Positions 54,624 through 63,670 of a stretch of 64,000 bases of DNA are shown in pieces (positions within the stretch are counted from its first letter, which is position 1; the number at the start of each line of letters is the position of its first letter). Below the pieces are notes generated by a model, which saw nothing but the letters and a program-made list of their open reading frames with translations, did not search any database and had not been told where the DNA came from. Source of the DNA: Methanomicrobiales archaeon (GTDB lineage Archaea; Halobacteriota; Methanomicrobia; Methanomicrobiales; JACTUA01); the NCBI GenBank assembly GCA_015660865.1, contig JACTUA010000002.1, positions 248,548 through 312,547 of the forward strand. The letters run 5' to 3'. Both the position numbers and the translations under genes were made by a program.

Positions 54624-54950
54624 ATGGCAGAAGGGTCTCCTCTTAAAAACCGCCTGCATCTCTGGCTCGTCGTACCTGCCCTCGCGTGGGGAGGGATCCT
54701 TGCGAGGGTTCTCCTCCCCTTTCCGCCACCCTACATCTCCTTCGGGGCCTATGGGTGCGTGCTCGGCTCCATCGCGATCGCGGTCCTCGCAATCCGGAAG
54801 AAGAAGAAGGATATTGTCTCCCTCTGTACACCGATCTTTGCCTTCTTCATCTTCAACCCGATGGCACCAACCCCTGACTTTCTGATAGAACTGCTCTATG
54901 CCGCGACCCTCACCGCCCTCCTGATCCGGCTCGAGAAGAGGTTTCACTGA
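54624..54950 (+). CDS. Small membrane protein, unassigned
   Basis: 108 residues with three hydrophobic segments (LWLVVPALAWGGILARVLL, AYGCVLGSIAIAVLAI, and TPIFAFFIFNPMAPTPDFLI to LLYAATLTALLI) and basic ends. Not recognised. A GTG three bases earlier is an alternative. Thirty bases before a soluble orphan gene. Confidence 0.55.
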   Translation: MAEGSPLKNRLHLWLVVPALAWGGILARVLLPFPPPYISFGAYGCVLGSIAIAVLAIRKKKKDIVSLCTPIFAFFIFNPMAPTPDFLIELLYAATLTALLIRLEKRFH

Positions 54951-54979
54951 GATGATGGAATGAGAACCGAGGTATCCTG

Positions 54980-55447
54980 ATGGACAGTTACCTTTCCCAG
55001 TACATCGACCGGGTCAGGCCGGCCTTCTCGGGTATACCGAGAGATGCGGCCCACCAGGTCGCCTTTGCATTCCTCTCCTATAAGTTGGGGATCTACAACG
55101 ATGCGGTGATCCGGTGCGACCAGGCACTGAAACTCATCGAGGAGCGCCCGATCCCCGGGGTCCTCGGGAAGGCCCTGAAGATCGTCCGCGAACGGGCGAT
55201 AGCCCTCTCCCAGGCCCAGTATGACGCCAGGCTCCCCTTCCTCTTCACGAAAGATGATCTCCCCCTCGGGATCATCGACCCGAAAGAGCCGGTGGCGGAT
55301 GCCGATCTCTTCCAGCTGACCGATGCCCTCCTTCTCCTCTATGCTGCAGCCCTTACTGCTTCGCCCGATGATGAGCAGGCCCTGGAGGAGCAGGAGAAGT
55401 ACATACTCCAGCTCATTGCCACGTACCGCAAATCCCTGAAAAAGTAA
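54980..55447 (+). CDS. Helical orphan protein, unassigned
   Basis: 155 residues, TPR-like in composition (AHQVAFAFLSYKLGIYNDAVIRCDQALKLIEER). No catalytic motif. The tail LIATYRKSLKK is repeated in degenerate form 86 bases downstream. Follows the small membrane protein with a 29-base gap; may be co-transcribed. Confidence 0.55.
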   Translation: MDSYLSQYIDRVRPAFSGIPRDAAHQVAFAFLSYKLGIYNDAVIRCDQALKLIEERPIPGVLGKALKIVRERAIALSQAQYDARLPFLFTKDDLPLGIIDPKEPVADADLFQLTDALLLLYAAALTASPDDEQALEEQEKYILQLIATYRKSLKK

Positions 55448-55538
55448 AAGGCATGTCCCTCCCCTGGACGGGGATCGGGATCTTGCTTGTTCTCTAGCTC
55501 ATTGCAACGTATTGCAGGGCCCTGAAAAAGTGAAAGGC
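55411..55538 (+). repeat. Duplicated gene tail, two 42-base copies
   Basis: Copy 1 is 55411-55452, the end of the 155-residue gene and its stop; copy 2 is 55497-55538. By hand 35 of 42 bases match. Copy 2 still encodes LIATYCRALKK plus TGA. The pattern is the same as the porB tail copy at the left end of the window: a free-standing, coding-like 3' end just behind the real one. Confidence 0.6.
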
Positions 55539-55591
55539 CTGCCGCCGTCTCACAGAACCGGGATCTCCCTGTCAGGAGAACGGGGCGGGGA

Positions 55592-55912
55592 TCAGAGCGA
55601 GTCGAGGCTTATCTTCTCGAAGTCCTGGGCAGCCCGGGCGATCTCCGTCACCCCGAACGCAGTCTGGACCGTGGTGATCTCGAGCTCGATTGCCACATTG
55701 CAGACGTAATCCAGGATGTCCACCGAGAGCTCCTTCTTCTCCCGGGACTTGCGTACCTGGTCCATGAGGTCCTTCAGTTTCTCGGGAGGCTCCATGCGGA
55801 GCTTCGCAAGGCTGATCACGCACATGTAGATCCGTGTCAGGTTGCGATCAGGCCCGGTGATCGTGTCAAAGAAGTTCCTGACGACCTGGGCCTGGTAGAT
55901 CTCTGCCCCCAT
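55592..55912 (-). CDS. Small soluble protein, unassigned
   Basis: 106 residues, helical (VVRNFFDTITGPDRNLTRIYMCVISLAKLR; ILDYVCNVAIELEITTVQTAF). No known motif. Convergent with the preceding orphan; 73 bases separate its start from the ychF stop, so transcription from its own promoter is likely. Confidence 0.5.
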   Translation of the reverse strand: MGAEIYQAQVVRNFFDTITGPDRNLTRIYMCVISLAKLRMEPPEKLKDLMDQVRKSREKKELSVDILDYVCNVAIELEITTVQTAFGVTEIARAAQDFEKISLDSL

Positions 55913-55985
55913 ACGTAACCGGAGGGTTCGAGAGTCCGCTTTAAATAGTTGCTGGTGACGGGGGCAGATCGCGTCTCCCCGGGCC

Positions 55986-57155
55986 TCACCTCCGGGTGGA
56001 GATGATCTTGATGATATCCCGGTCCTTGAGCTGGTGGGTGTCCTTCACCCGCATCTTCGTCCGGGCATCCACCGCGAACAGGAATCCCTCGCCGATCTCG
56101 GTGTGCACGCGGAAGGCGAGGTCGCGGGGGGTCGATCCCTTCTTCATGAGGAAGGCATCCGGGAGGACCCGGCCCTGGCTGTCGGAGTACTTGTGCTCGT
56201 CCTCGACGGGGTAGACCACCATGAGGTCGAGGAGGGAGAAGATCGCGTGGTTCAGGGCCTCCTGGACCCCCGTCCCGCCGAACTTCCCCATCACGGCGGC
56301 GATTCTTTGGAGCCCAGCCTTCTGGGCGGGGTTGAGGGTCTCGGGCTTCAGGACGGAGAAGGAGGGGTCGCCGGGAAGGTACCTGATGATGCCGGCAGAG
56401 GCCGCGTTCCGGAGGGCGAGCTCGCCGGCGCTCGTAGCGAAATGGATCCCTTTGTTCCGGAGCCCTTCGACAAGGGCATCAGGGGCCTCGTCCACCCTGT
56501 TCCCGACGAGCATCATGGGCTTTGCCACCGAGAGAAGCCTCCTGCAGAACCGGACGAGGTCCGGCTCCTGGGCTCTCGTCATGTCAAGCCCGGACTCAAG
56601 CTCCACCGCTTTCACCTGTTCGAGGGTGATGCCCAGTCCCGCGATGAGCTCGGCAATGGAAAGGACCATGGAGGATGTCTTCCCCTGGGATGACCGCTGG
56701 ATCTTGGACCAGTGCTTCTCCAGGATCCCATAGAGCCACATGGACATCTCGTACTCGAGGAACTCGATATCACCGTCGGGATTATGCGAGCCGGCCCCGA
56801 CCGGGTTCCCTTCGACATCGGTGGAGCCGCTCGCGTCCAGGATGTGGAGGATGGCATCGGCCTGCCTGAGGTGGTCGAGGAACTGGTTCCCAAGGCCGCG
56901 CCCCTTGTGGGCCTCGGGGACGAGGCCTGCCACGTCGATGAGGCCGATGGGGATGAACCTGACCCCGTCCTTGCAGACGCCGCAGGTCGTCCCGAGCTCC
57001 CGGCAGACGCAGGGTGTACGGACGTAGGCGACCCCGTGATTGGCATCGATGGTCGTGAACGGGTAATTGGCGATCTCCACGTTCGCAAGGGTCGCCGCTT
57101 TAAAGAACGTAGACTTGCCGCAGTTCGGTTTTCCTGCAAGTGCCAGCGTGATCAT
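55986..57155 (-). CDS. ychF: YchF/OLA1-family P-loop NTPase
   Basis: 389 residues. LALAGKPNCGKSTFFKAAT is the P-loop, LIDVAGLVPEAHKGRGLG the Switch II (G3) region, LVGNRVDE a G4-like motif, and a C-terminal TGS domain (LPDAFLMKKGSTPRDLAFRVH). An insert CVCRELGTTCGVCKDG carries four cysteines spaced C-x-C-x7-C-x2-C. The frame is open 33 codons upstream, but that part is unlike the family; ATG 57155 is chosen. Ribosome-associated in other organisms. Confidence 0.93.
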   Translation of the reverse strand: MITLALAGKPNCGKSTFFKAATLANVEIANYPFTTIDANHGVAYVRTPCVCRELGTTCGVCKDGVRFIPIGLIDVAGLVPEAHKGRGLGNQFLDHLRQADAILHILDASGSTDVEGNPVGAGSHNPDGDIEFLEYEMSMWLYGILEKHWSKIQRSSQGKTSSMVLSIAELIAGLGITLEQVKAVELESGLDMTRAQEPDLVRFCRRLLSVAKPMMLVGNRVDEAPDALVEGLRNKGIHFATSAGELALRNAASAGIIRYLPGDPSFSVLKPETLNPAQKAGLQRIAAVMGKFGGTGVQEALNHAIFSLLDLMVVYPVEDEHKYSDSQGRVLPDAFLMKKGSTPRDLAFRVHTEIGEGFLFAVDARTKMRVKDTHQLKDRDIIKIISTRR

Positions 57156-57196
57156 AGCTATCCCTTTTAATGATGCAGAGGCGCGTACTAGATACC

Positions 57197-57787
57197 ATGA
57201 GTTACACGACAAGGGATATTTATTATTTTGATCGGCCCGGCGGGGAGAACACACGGGATGCGGCCCGGATGGCGGTGGAGAGGGCGAAGTCCCTGGGAAT
57301 CCGGAGGATCCTCGTCGCGAGCTCGGGCGGATCCACGGCCCTCGCCTTCCTGGAGGCGTTGAAGGGGACCGGCATCGAGCTCGTCGTGGTGACCCATGTG
57401 GTGGGCTTCGCGAAGCCCGGGGTCTGGGAGTTCGAAGAGGAGGCTGCGGAGACGCTCCGCGCCGCGGGGGTAAGGATTGTGACCGGGACCCATGCCCTTT
57501 CCGGCCTCGAGCGCGCCCTCTCGCGCTCCCAGCGGGTCGGCGGGGGATCGCGGACCGAGGCCATCGCCGAGGCGCTCCGGCGCATCGTCGCGGTGGGCCT
57601 GAAGGTGGCCGTGGAGTGCACCCTCATCGCCGCGGACCAGGGGATCATTCCCATCGACGAGGAGATCGTGGCAGCCGGGGGGACCATGAGCGGGGCCGAC
57701 ACCGTCTGTGTCATCCGCCCGGCTCACACCGCGTCCTTCTTCGACCTCCAGGTCCGCGAGATCGTGGCCATGCCCAGGAACAGATAG
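57197..57787 (+). CDS. Pyruvate-kinase C-terminal-domain-like protein
   Basis: 196 residues. The whole protein resembles the alpha/beta domain of pyruvate kinase (IRRILVASSGGSTALAFLEAL, VVVTHVVGFAKPGVWEF, GTHALSGLERAL) without the catalytic barrel. Two ATGs lie earlier (57170, 57173), but a TATA-like CCCTTTTAATG about 28 bases before ATG 57197 favours a leaderless start there. Free-standing homologues occur in archaea; role unknown. Confidence 0.75.
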   Translation: MSYTTRDIYYFDRPGGENTRDAARMAVERAKSLGIRRILVASSGGSTALAFLEALKGTGIELVVVTHVVGFAKPGVWEFEEEAAETLRAAGVRIVTGTHALSGLERALSRSQRVGGGSRTEAIAEALRRIVAVGLKVAVECTLIAADQGIIPIDEEIVAAGGTMSGADTVCVIRPAHTASFFDLQVREIVAMPRNR

Positions 57788-57790
57788 AGC

Positions 57791-58630
57791 ATGGTCCTCG
57801 AATCCTTGAGAGAGTCGTTCTCCCGGATGACGGATACACCGGTGCTCTGGATCACCGGCCTCTTCATGGGAGCCCTCTTTGCCCTCGACCTCTTCCTCCA
57901 GGTCGGCGGAAGCACCGTCCTTGGATCCCGGGTGGGTTTCCTTGGACTCTGCGCCCTCCCCTTCTTCCTCGGGGGATCCTATGGGACGATCCGGGGGGAG
58001 GAGCCGGGTATCCGCGGCTATGTCAGTGCAGGCGCGAGGTACTACTTCAGGATCCTCCTTGCAGGGGCTGTCATGATAAGCGCAGCCCTCCTCACCGCTT
58101 TTCTCGTCATGATCCCCGTCACCATCGCCGGGGGATCCCTCCAGGCCACCACGGCTCTTTCTTTCATCGGCGTGGGTGTCCCCTTTGCCTTCTTCGCGTT
58201 CTTCTTCGATACCGCAATTGTCTTCGAGGACCGGAAGGTTCTCGATTCCCTCCGGAGGTCCGTGGAGTTCGTCCTCGGGAACCCGGGAAGGGCCGTGGCC
58301 TTCTATCTGGTGAACCTGGCCATCGGGTTTCTCATCCTCTTTGTCTCGGTCGTCGCCTGGTCCTTCACCATCGCCGACCGGATCCAGCCTTTCATGGATA
58401 CGAACCAGACAATACTTCAGAACATGAACATGACCGCTGAACAGGTGATGAACCTCATCGGGGTCTCAGGGCTCTGGGCGGGGGCCATCATCGGGTTCTT
58501 CTCGGTCATGATTGGGAGTACCCTCATCCTCTCCTTCAAGGCCTGCTTCTTCCGCCGGACGGCACCCGCAGGTGCCGCTCCTCCCGAAGAGGGAGAGTTC
58601 GACGAGAAGGGGAGATGGTACCGCTACTAG
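57791..58630 (+). CDS. Multispan membrane protein (DUF7847-like)
   Basis: 279 residues with about six hydrophobic segments (at roughly 18-37, 50-65, 88-115, 121-146, 180-206, 225-252) and a soluble acidic C-terminus (PPEEGEFDEKGRWYRY). Resembles the archaeal glycerophosphodiester-permease-like DUF7847 group as I remember it. Three bases after the preceding gene, so probably in one transcript. Confidence 0.6.
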   Translation: MVLESLRESFSRMTDTPVLWITGLFMGALFALDLFLQVGGSTVLGSRVGFLGLCALPFFLGGSYGTIRGEEPGIRGYVSAGARYYFRILLAGAVMISAALLTAFLVMIPVTIAGGSLQATTALSFIGVGVPFAFFAFFFDTAIVFEDRKVLDSLRRSVEFVLGNPGRAVAFYLVNLAIGFLILFVSVVAWSFTIADRIQPFMDTNQTILQNMNMTAEQVMNLIGVSGLWAGAIIGFFSVMIGSTLILSFKACFFRRTAPAGAAPPEEGEFDEKGRWYRY

Positions 58631-58653
58631 GGTGCCGGGCGAACCATCTCCCT

Positions 58654-59928
58654 TTACGGGAAGAGGAGGAGGAGGACGAGGGCAACGAGCCCGCCGGCAA
58701 GGGTGGCAACGAGATTCGTTCCCGCGTTCCCGATGAACCCCTTGTTCTCGAAGAGTGCCCCCACCAGGCTGTCCACGTTGGAGCCTGCGAAACCGGCCAG
58801 GGTTACAAAGAGGAGAACCCGTATCGTGCCGATGCCAAGGAGAAATGCAGAGAGGGCGATCGCGGCTGATGCGCAGAGGGAGGCCACCTCACCAAGGAGG
58901 GTGATCCCGCCGTTCGTCCCTTTCGGGACGGGTTCGAAGGTGGTGATGAGCACGGGTTCATGGGAGGTCATCCCGATCTCCCCGCCCATGGTATCCGCTG
59001 CCGCGGTGGCAACACTCCCGAGGAAGAGGGCGAGAGGGAGGGGGCTTCCGCCCGAGAGGCCGTAGAGGACCGCGGCCGCCACCCCCACGAGGCCGTTGGC
59101 AAAGACATTGACGTACCCCCTCACCCCCCCGTGGGATTCCGCTATCCCTGCGGCCGCCTTTGCATCGAACCGGTACCGGGTGGCGGCCGAACCGATGACC
59201 AGGAAGGCGAGCATGACCAGGAACCAGCGCACGTCAGCAAAGACGATGAGGATGATCCCGACCAGGGACCCCGAGAAGAGGCCGCTCACGTCCGCAACCC
59301 TGAACCGGTAGGCGAAATACCCGAAGGAGAACGCGACGATGATCGCGGTAAGGAGGATCTGGGCCGATACCTGGTAGTTCAGGTCCTCGAAGAGGAACAT
59401 GGTCATGGCGACGCCCAGGCCCTCAACCATGAGCACGTCGTTCCTGTCCTTCAGGGCTGACTTGAGGAGGACAGCGACCACCACACCGAGGAGGAGCAGG
59501 AGGGGATCGCGGTGGCCCAGGTAAAGCATCGCAAGGGCCCCGCCCGCTGAGGAGGCTGCGAGGTAGGTGAGATACCGGTGGTGCCCGCCCCGGCTTGCCC
59601 GGTAGGCTGTCTCTCCTGCCACGACGATGCCGAGGGTGGTGATGAAGATCAGGAGGGGGAGCCAGCCCAGGCCGTAAAGGATTGCGAGGATGATGATGGA
59701 GATGGAGATGGCGCGGGTTCCCCGGATGAGGTAGAGGATTCCCGAGCAGAGTATGACCAGGATGGAGAGGAGGAACGGGGGCTGGAGGAAGGGGGAGGCG
59801 AGGATGCACCCCGCTGTAAGGATGAGGGCGACCAGGATCGCGGCATACTTCCCGATCCAATCGCGGAACCTGATCCTCCCGGGTATATCGCCCTGCCCCG
59901 GGTCCGGGTCCTCCGCGGACTTCATCAT
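58654..59928 (-). CDS. DUF92-type membrane protein with N-terminal extension
   Basis: 424 residues. The C-terminal half has the DUF92/TIGR00297 signatures: ATAAADTMGGEIGM, VPKGTNGGITLLGE, AGSNVDSLVGALFE and NAGTNLVATLAGG. Relatives include the chloroplast phytyl-phosphate kinase VTE6, suggesting an isoprenyl-phosphate kinase-like role in archaeal lipid metabolism. The N-terminal 190 residues add about six spans, a dolichol-kinase-like extension. TATA-like GATTATTC upstream. Confidence 0.75.
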   Translation of the reverse strand: MMKSAEDPDPGQGDIPGRIRFRDWIGKYAAILVALILTAGCILASPFLQPPFLLSILVILCSGILYLIRGTRAISISIIILAILYGLGWLPLLIFITTLGIVVAGETAYRASRGGHHRYLTYLAASSAGGALAMLYLGHRDPLLLLLGVVVAVLLKSALKDRNDVLMVEGLGVAMTMFLFEDLNYQVSAQILLTAIIVAFSFGYFAYRFRVADVSGLFSGSLVGIILIVFADVRWFLVMLAFLVIGSAATRYRFDAKAAAGIAESHGGVRGYVNVFANGLVGVAAAVLYGLSGGSPLPLALFLGSVATAAADTMGGEIGMTSHEPVLITTFEPVPKGTNGGITLLGEVASLCASAAIALSAFLLGIGTIRVLLFVTLAGFAGSNVDSLVGALFENKGFIGNAGTNLVATLAGGLVALVLLLLFP

Positions 59929-60152
59929 TCTCTCACATCTGACCGCATGAGAATAATCCTTTTTGGTATCGATTCCTGCCCCTGAAACCCGCCGTGAAGG
60001 AAAAGACTTCCGGTTATCCCCCGGCTTTCCCCGCGTGCCGCACCGATGCCGTCGGGATCCCCCCTACCATGCAAAAGTGCGAAAACCGCTGCTTCCCGCT
60101 GCTTCCGGTCTCTCCACCGGCCTGAGTGAACAGAAAAAAGGATGGGGTCTCG

Positions 60153-60815
60153 TTACTTCTGGAATTCCTTCAGGAACCCGTCCATCAACTGGGGAGCCCT
60201 GTCCTTCAGCCCGAAGCCGAGGATGAGTGCGATCCCTGCACCGATGCCGATCCCAATCCCCCATGCGATGGGCGTTATGAAGGTGTATACGATGGTGAGA
60301 TCGAGCTCCAGCTGGGAGAGGGCAAGGATGATGACCACGAGATAGAGGAAGAGCCGGAGGCCGAGGTTTATGATGCTGAAGAAGGACAGCCCCCCGTAGA
60401 GCTTCTCGAGCATACCTGCGAGGTAATCGATGAAGACAAAACCCACGAAGAGAATGATGCCGAAGATGACAACGTTCGGGATATAGTTGACCGCCCTCTC
60501 GACGAACGTGGTGAGGGGGTCGATCTTGAGGATATCCGCTGCAACCATGATCGCGAGGAGGTACACGAAGATCCTGATGATGATATCCCCGAGATACCCG
60601 AGGGTGATCCCCGTCTTCTGGAAGCTCCCGCCGACCGGGGACTTGAGGACATACGTATCGATCCCGCTCTTCTCAAAGATGATCCGGACGACTTTTCCGA
60701 GGATCCGGCCGATGATCCACCCGATCAAGAGGACGATGATCGCCCCGATGAGGTAGGGGAGGATGGCAAAGGTCGCCTGAGTCTGGGTCGTAAGATACCC
60801 TGCAATATCCACCAT
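60153..60815 (-). CDS. MscS-like/TM-helix membrane protein
   Basis: 220 residues with four or five spans (ILPYLIGAIIVLLIGWIIGRILG, DIIIRIFVYLLAIMVAADIL, VVIFGIILFVGFVFIDYLAG, LRLFLYLVVIILALSQL, TPIAWGIGIGIGAGIALILGFGLKDRA). The repeated LIGWIIGRILGK / GFGLKDRAP pattern is that of conserved TM-helix (CmpX) proteins related to small-conductance channels. A strong TATA box is upstream. Confidence 0.75.
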   Translation of the reverse strand: MVDIAGYLTTQTQATFAILPYLIGAIIVLLIGWIIGRILGKVVRIIFEKSGIDTYVLKSPVGGSFQKTGITLGYLGDIIIRIFVYLLAIMVAADILKIDPLTTFVERAVNYIPNVVIFGIILFVGFVFIDYLAGMLEKLYGGLSFFSIINLGLRLFLYLVVIILALSQLELDLTIVYTFITPIAWGIGIGIGAGIALILGFGLKDRAPQLMDGFLKEFQK

Positions 60816-60843
60816 AGACTATCACAAGAGAACCCACGGCAAT

Positions 60844-60859
60844 CCTATAAAAATATAGC
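60844..60859 (-). promoter_or_regulatory. TATA box of the MscS-like gene
   Basis: GCTATATTTTTATAGG on the minus strand, palindromic at its ends, puts transcription start near 60826, about 11 bases before ATG 60815. Confidence 0.55.
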
Positions 60860-61045
60860 GAAATTGTCCGGGCCACGGCTTCCCGCCCGAATCCAGCCCC
60901 CGAATCCGGGAGGGTAGATCCCCGTTCGCCATCGCGGTTTCGGGAACACCGGGCCGATCCCTTCAGTCAGGGCCGGACGCCCGTTTCCGGATCAGGGCCC
61001 CTCTTCCGGTCCAGAATGAAAGGTATTTTTTCTTGGAGATCAAAA

Positions 61046-63670
61046 ATGAGAAGATACAACGGGAACGGACGGCGGAATTTGCCCCCTTTACGAGAGATCC
61101 CCAAGCACTACGACTTCACCGAGGTGGAAGAGCGGTGGCAGCGGACCTGGCGGGACGAGGATAACTACTTTGACCGGACCTCCTCCCGACCCCGGTACAT
61201 CATAGACACCCCCCCGCCGTACCCGACAGGGAACTTCCATATCGGGAACGCCCTCAACTGGTGCTACATCGACTTCATCGCCCGCTACCGGCGGATGCAG
61301 GGCTATAATGTCATGTTCCCCCAGGGCTGGGACTGCCATGGCCTCCCCACCGAGGTGAAGGTGGAGGAGGAGCACGGCATCACGAAGAACGATGTCTCCA
61401 GGGAGGAGTTCAGGCAGATGTGCAGGGAGCTTACAGCCCGGAACATCGCACTCATGCGGCGGACCATGCGCCGGCTCGGCTTCTCGACCGACTGGTCCAA
61501 CGAGTACATCACGATGCTCCCCGAGTACTACGGCAAGACCCAGCGGTCGTTTCTCACGATGTTCCATGCGGGTTACATCTACCAGGCCGAGCACCCGGTA
61601 AACTTCTGCATCCGGTGCGAGACCGCCATCGCGTTTGCCGAGGTCACCTACCAGGAGCGGGAGACGACCCTCACGACCTTCGACTTCGACGGTGTCGAGA
61701 TCGCCACCACGAGGCCCGAGCTTCTCGTGGCATGCGTTGCCGTCGCGGTCCATCCCGATGACGAGCGCTTCACCCGGCTCCACGGGAAGGAGCTCACCGT
61801 CCCCTTCTTCGGGCAGCGGGTGCCGGTCCTCCAGGACGGCGCGGTCGACCCGACATTCGGGACCGGCGCGGTCATGATCTGCACCTTCGGCGACAAGCAG
61901 GATGTCCACTGGTGGAAGGAGTACGGCCTCCCCCTCAGGAAGGCCATCGACCGGAAGGGGACGATGACCGGTATCGCCGGGAAGTTCGCGGGGATGCGGG
62001 TTGAGGATGCCAGGAAGGACATCGTCGCGGACATGAAGAAGGCGAACCTCCTCCGGGGGGAGAAGAGGATCACCCAGCGGGTGGGGACCTGCTGGAGATG
62101 CAAGACCCCGATCGAGATCCTCTCCGAGCGGCAGTGGTTCATCAAAGTGAAGCACGAGGAGATCCTCAAGGCCGCCCGCGAGGTGAAGTGGATCCCGGAG
62201 CACATGCGAACCCGGCTCGAGAACTGGGTGGCCCAGATGGAGTGGGACTGGTGCATCTCCCGGCAGCGGATCTTCGCAACCCCCATCCCCGTCTGGTTCT
62301 GCGATGCCTGTGGCGAGATGATCTTCCCGTCCGAGGATGACCTGCCTGTCGACCCGACCGCAGTCCGGCCGAAGGCCCCCTGCCCCATGTGCGGCGGGAC
62401 GAAGTTCACTCCCGAGGAGGATGTCCTCGATACATGGATGGACTCCTCCATCTCCGTCCTCCATGTCACCGGCTGGGACGGGAGCGGGACCCCGCCCCTC
62501 TTCCCCGCCCAGCTCCGCCCCCAGGGGCATGACATCATCCGCACCTGGGCCTGCTACACCATCCTCCGGTCCGTCGCCCTCACGGGCCAGAAGCCCTGGG
62601 ACGGGATACTCGTCAACGGCATGGTCCTCGGCGAGGACGGCTTCAAGATGTCGAAGAGCCGGGGGAACATCATCCAGCCCGAGGAGATCCTCGGGAAGTA
62701 CGGGGCCGACTCCTTCAGGCAGTGGTCCGCCTCGGGCGCTGCGACGGGTTCGGATATCATGTTCAACTGGAACGATGTCGTCGCCGCGTCCCGGCTCCAG
62801 ACCAAGCTCTGGAACATCGTCCGCTTCATCCTCCCAAAGATCGGTAACAGCGCCGGGAGGAAGGAAGAGATCACGGCTCTCGCCGATCGCTGGCTCCTGG
62901 ACCGCCTCTCCGGGACCGTGGGAGAGGTGACATCGGCCATGGAGGCCTATGCCTTTGACCAGGCGTTAAAGGCCATCCGGGAGTTCGCCTGGGACATCCT
63001 GGCCGACGAGTATATCGAGCTCGTGAAAGGGAGGCTCTACTCGGAGGAGCCGGAGCGGGAGAGTGCCGTCGCAGCCCTCTCCATCACCCTCGACGCCCTC
63101 ATCAGGATGCTCGCCCCCTTCGTTCCCCACTTTGCCGAGGAATGTTACCACCACCTGAAGGGGAGATCCGTTCACAAGGAACCGTGGGTCGAGTTCGGGT
63201 TCCGTGACGCTGCTGCACGGGAGAAGGGGGATCTCCTTGCAAGGATCGTCTCCGATCTCAGAACCTACAAGCATGACCGGGGGATGGCCCTGAACGCCCC
63301 CTTCGGGCGCCTGACCATCTACACGAGGAGCCCTGTGGATGATTCAGGCGATGCCGCCCGGGCGCTCAATGCCGAGGTCCTGTGGAGAACGGAGGAACCT
63401 GTGCTTGAGAAGCGGGTGCAGGACGTGAAGTTCAACATGGGCGTCGTCGGCCCCGCCTTCAAGGGAAGGGCCAGGGAGTTCATGGATGCGGTGCGGAGAC
63501 TCCCTCCCGAATCACTGGAGAACCCTCCTGCCGCCATGATCCTCGGGGGTGGCGAGGTCCCTGTCCCGGCCGGCGCCTTCACCCCGAACTTCTCGTATGC
63601 CATCGGGGGGAAGGACGTGGACGTCATCACCGTCGGCGACGTGATCGTGGCTGTCGAGCGAGCTCCCTGA
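61046..63670 (+). CDS. valS: Valyl-tRNA synthetase
   Basis: 874 residues. HIGH-type motif in [34 protein letters not shown], editing domain with [30 protein letters not shown] in [11 protein letters not shown]-terminal anticodon and coiled segments. An ATG at 61016 is in frame, but GGAGATC lies six bases before ATG 61046 and the extra ten residues are unlike ValS. The 3' end overlaps tmk by 44 bases on the opposite strand. Confidence 0.95.
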   Translation: MRRYNGNGRRNLPPLREIPKHYDFTEVEERWQRTWRDEDNYFDRTSSRPRYIIDTPPPYPTGNFHIGNALNWCYIDFIARYRRMQGYNVMFPQGWDCHGLPTEVKVEEEHGITKNDVSREEFRQMCRELTARNIALMRRTMRRLGFSTDWSNEYITMLPEYYGKTQRSFLTMFHAGYIYQAEHPVNFCIRCETAIAFAEVTYQERETTLTTFDFDGVEIATTRPELLVACVAVAVHPDDERFTRLHGKELTVPFFGQRVPVLQDGAVDPTFGTGAVMICTFGDKQDVHWWKEYGLPLRKAIDRKGTMTGIAGKFAGMRVEDARKDIVADMKKANLLRGEKRITQRVGTCWRCKTPIEILSERQWFIKVKHEEILKAAREVKWIPEHMRTRLENWVAQMEWDWCISRQRIFATPIPVWFCDACGEMIFPSEDDLPVDPTAVRPKAPCPMCGGTKFTPEEDVLDTWMDSSISVLHVTGWDGSGTPPLFPAQLRPQGHDIIRTWACYTILRSVALTGQKPWDGILVNGMVLGEDGFKMSKSRGNIIQPEEILGKYGADSFRQWSASGAATGSDIMFNWNDVVAASRLQTKLWNIVRFILPKIGNSAGRKEEITALADRWLLDRLSGTVGEVTSAMEAYAFDQALKAIREFAWDILADEYIELVKGRLYSEEPERESAVAALSITLDALIRMLAPFVPHFAEECYHHLKGRSVHKEPWVEFGFRDAAAREKGDLLARIVSDLRTYKHDRGMALNAPFGRLTIYTRSPVDDSGDAARALNAEVLWRTEEPVLEKRVQDVKFNMGVVGPAFKGRAREFMDAVRRLPPESLENPPAAMILGGGEVPVPAGAFTPNFSYAIGGKDVDVITVGDVIVAVERAP

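Noticed and set aside
59929-60152. Gene in the 224-base gap before the DUF92 gene
   Set aside because: No frame with a start signal and family-like sequence; holds only a likely promoter (GATTATTC) and GC-rich filler with a short GCTGCTTCC repeat.
61088-62530. 480-codon minus-strand frame inside valS
   Set aside because: Antisense shadow; valS motifs are complete on the other strand.
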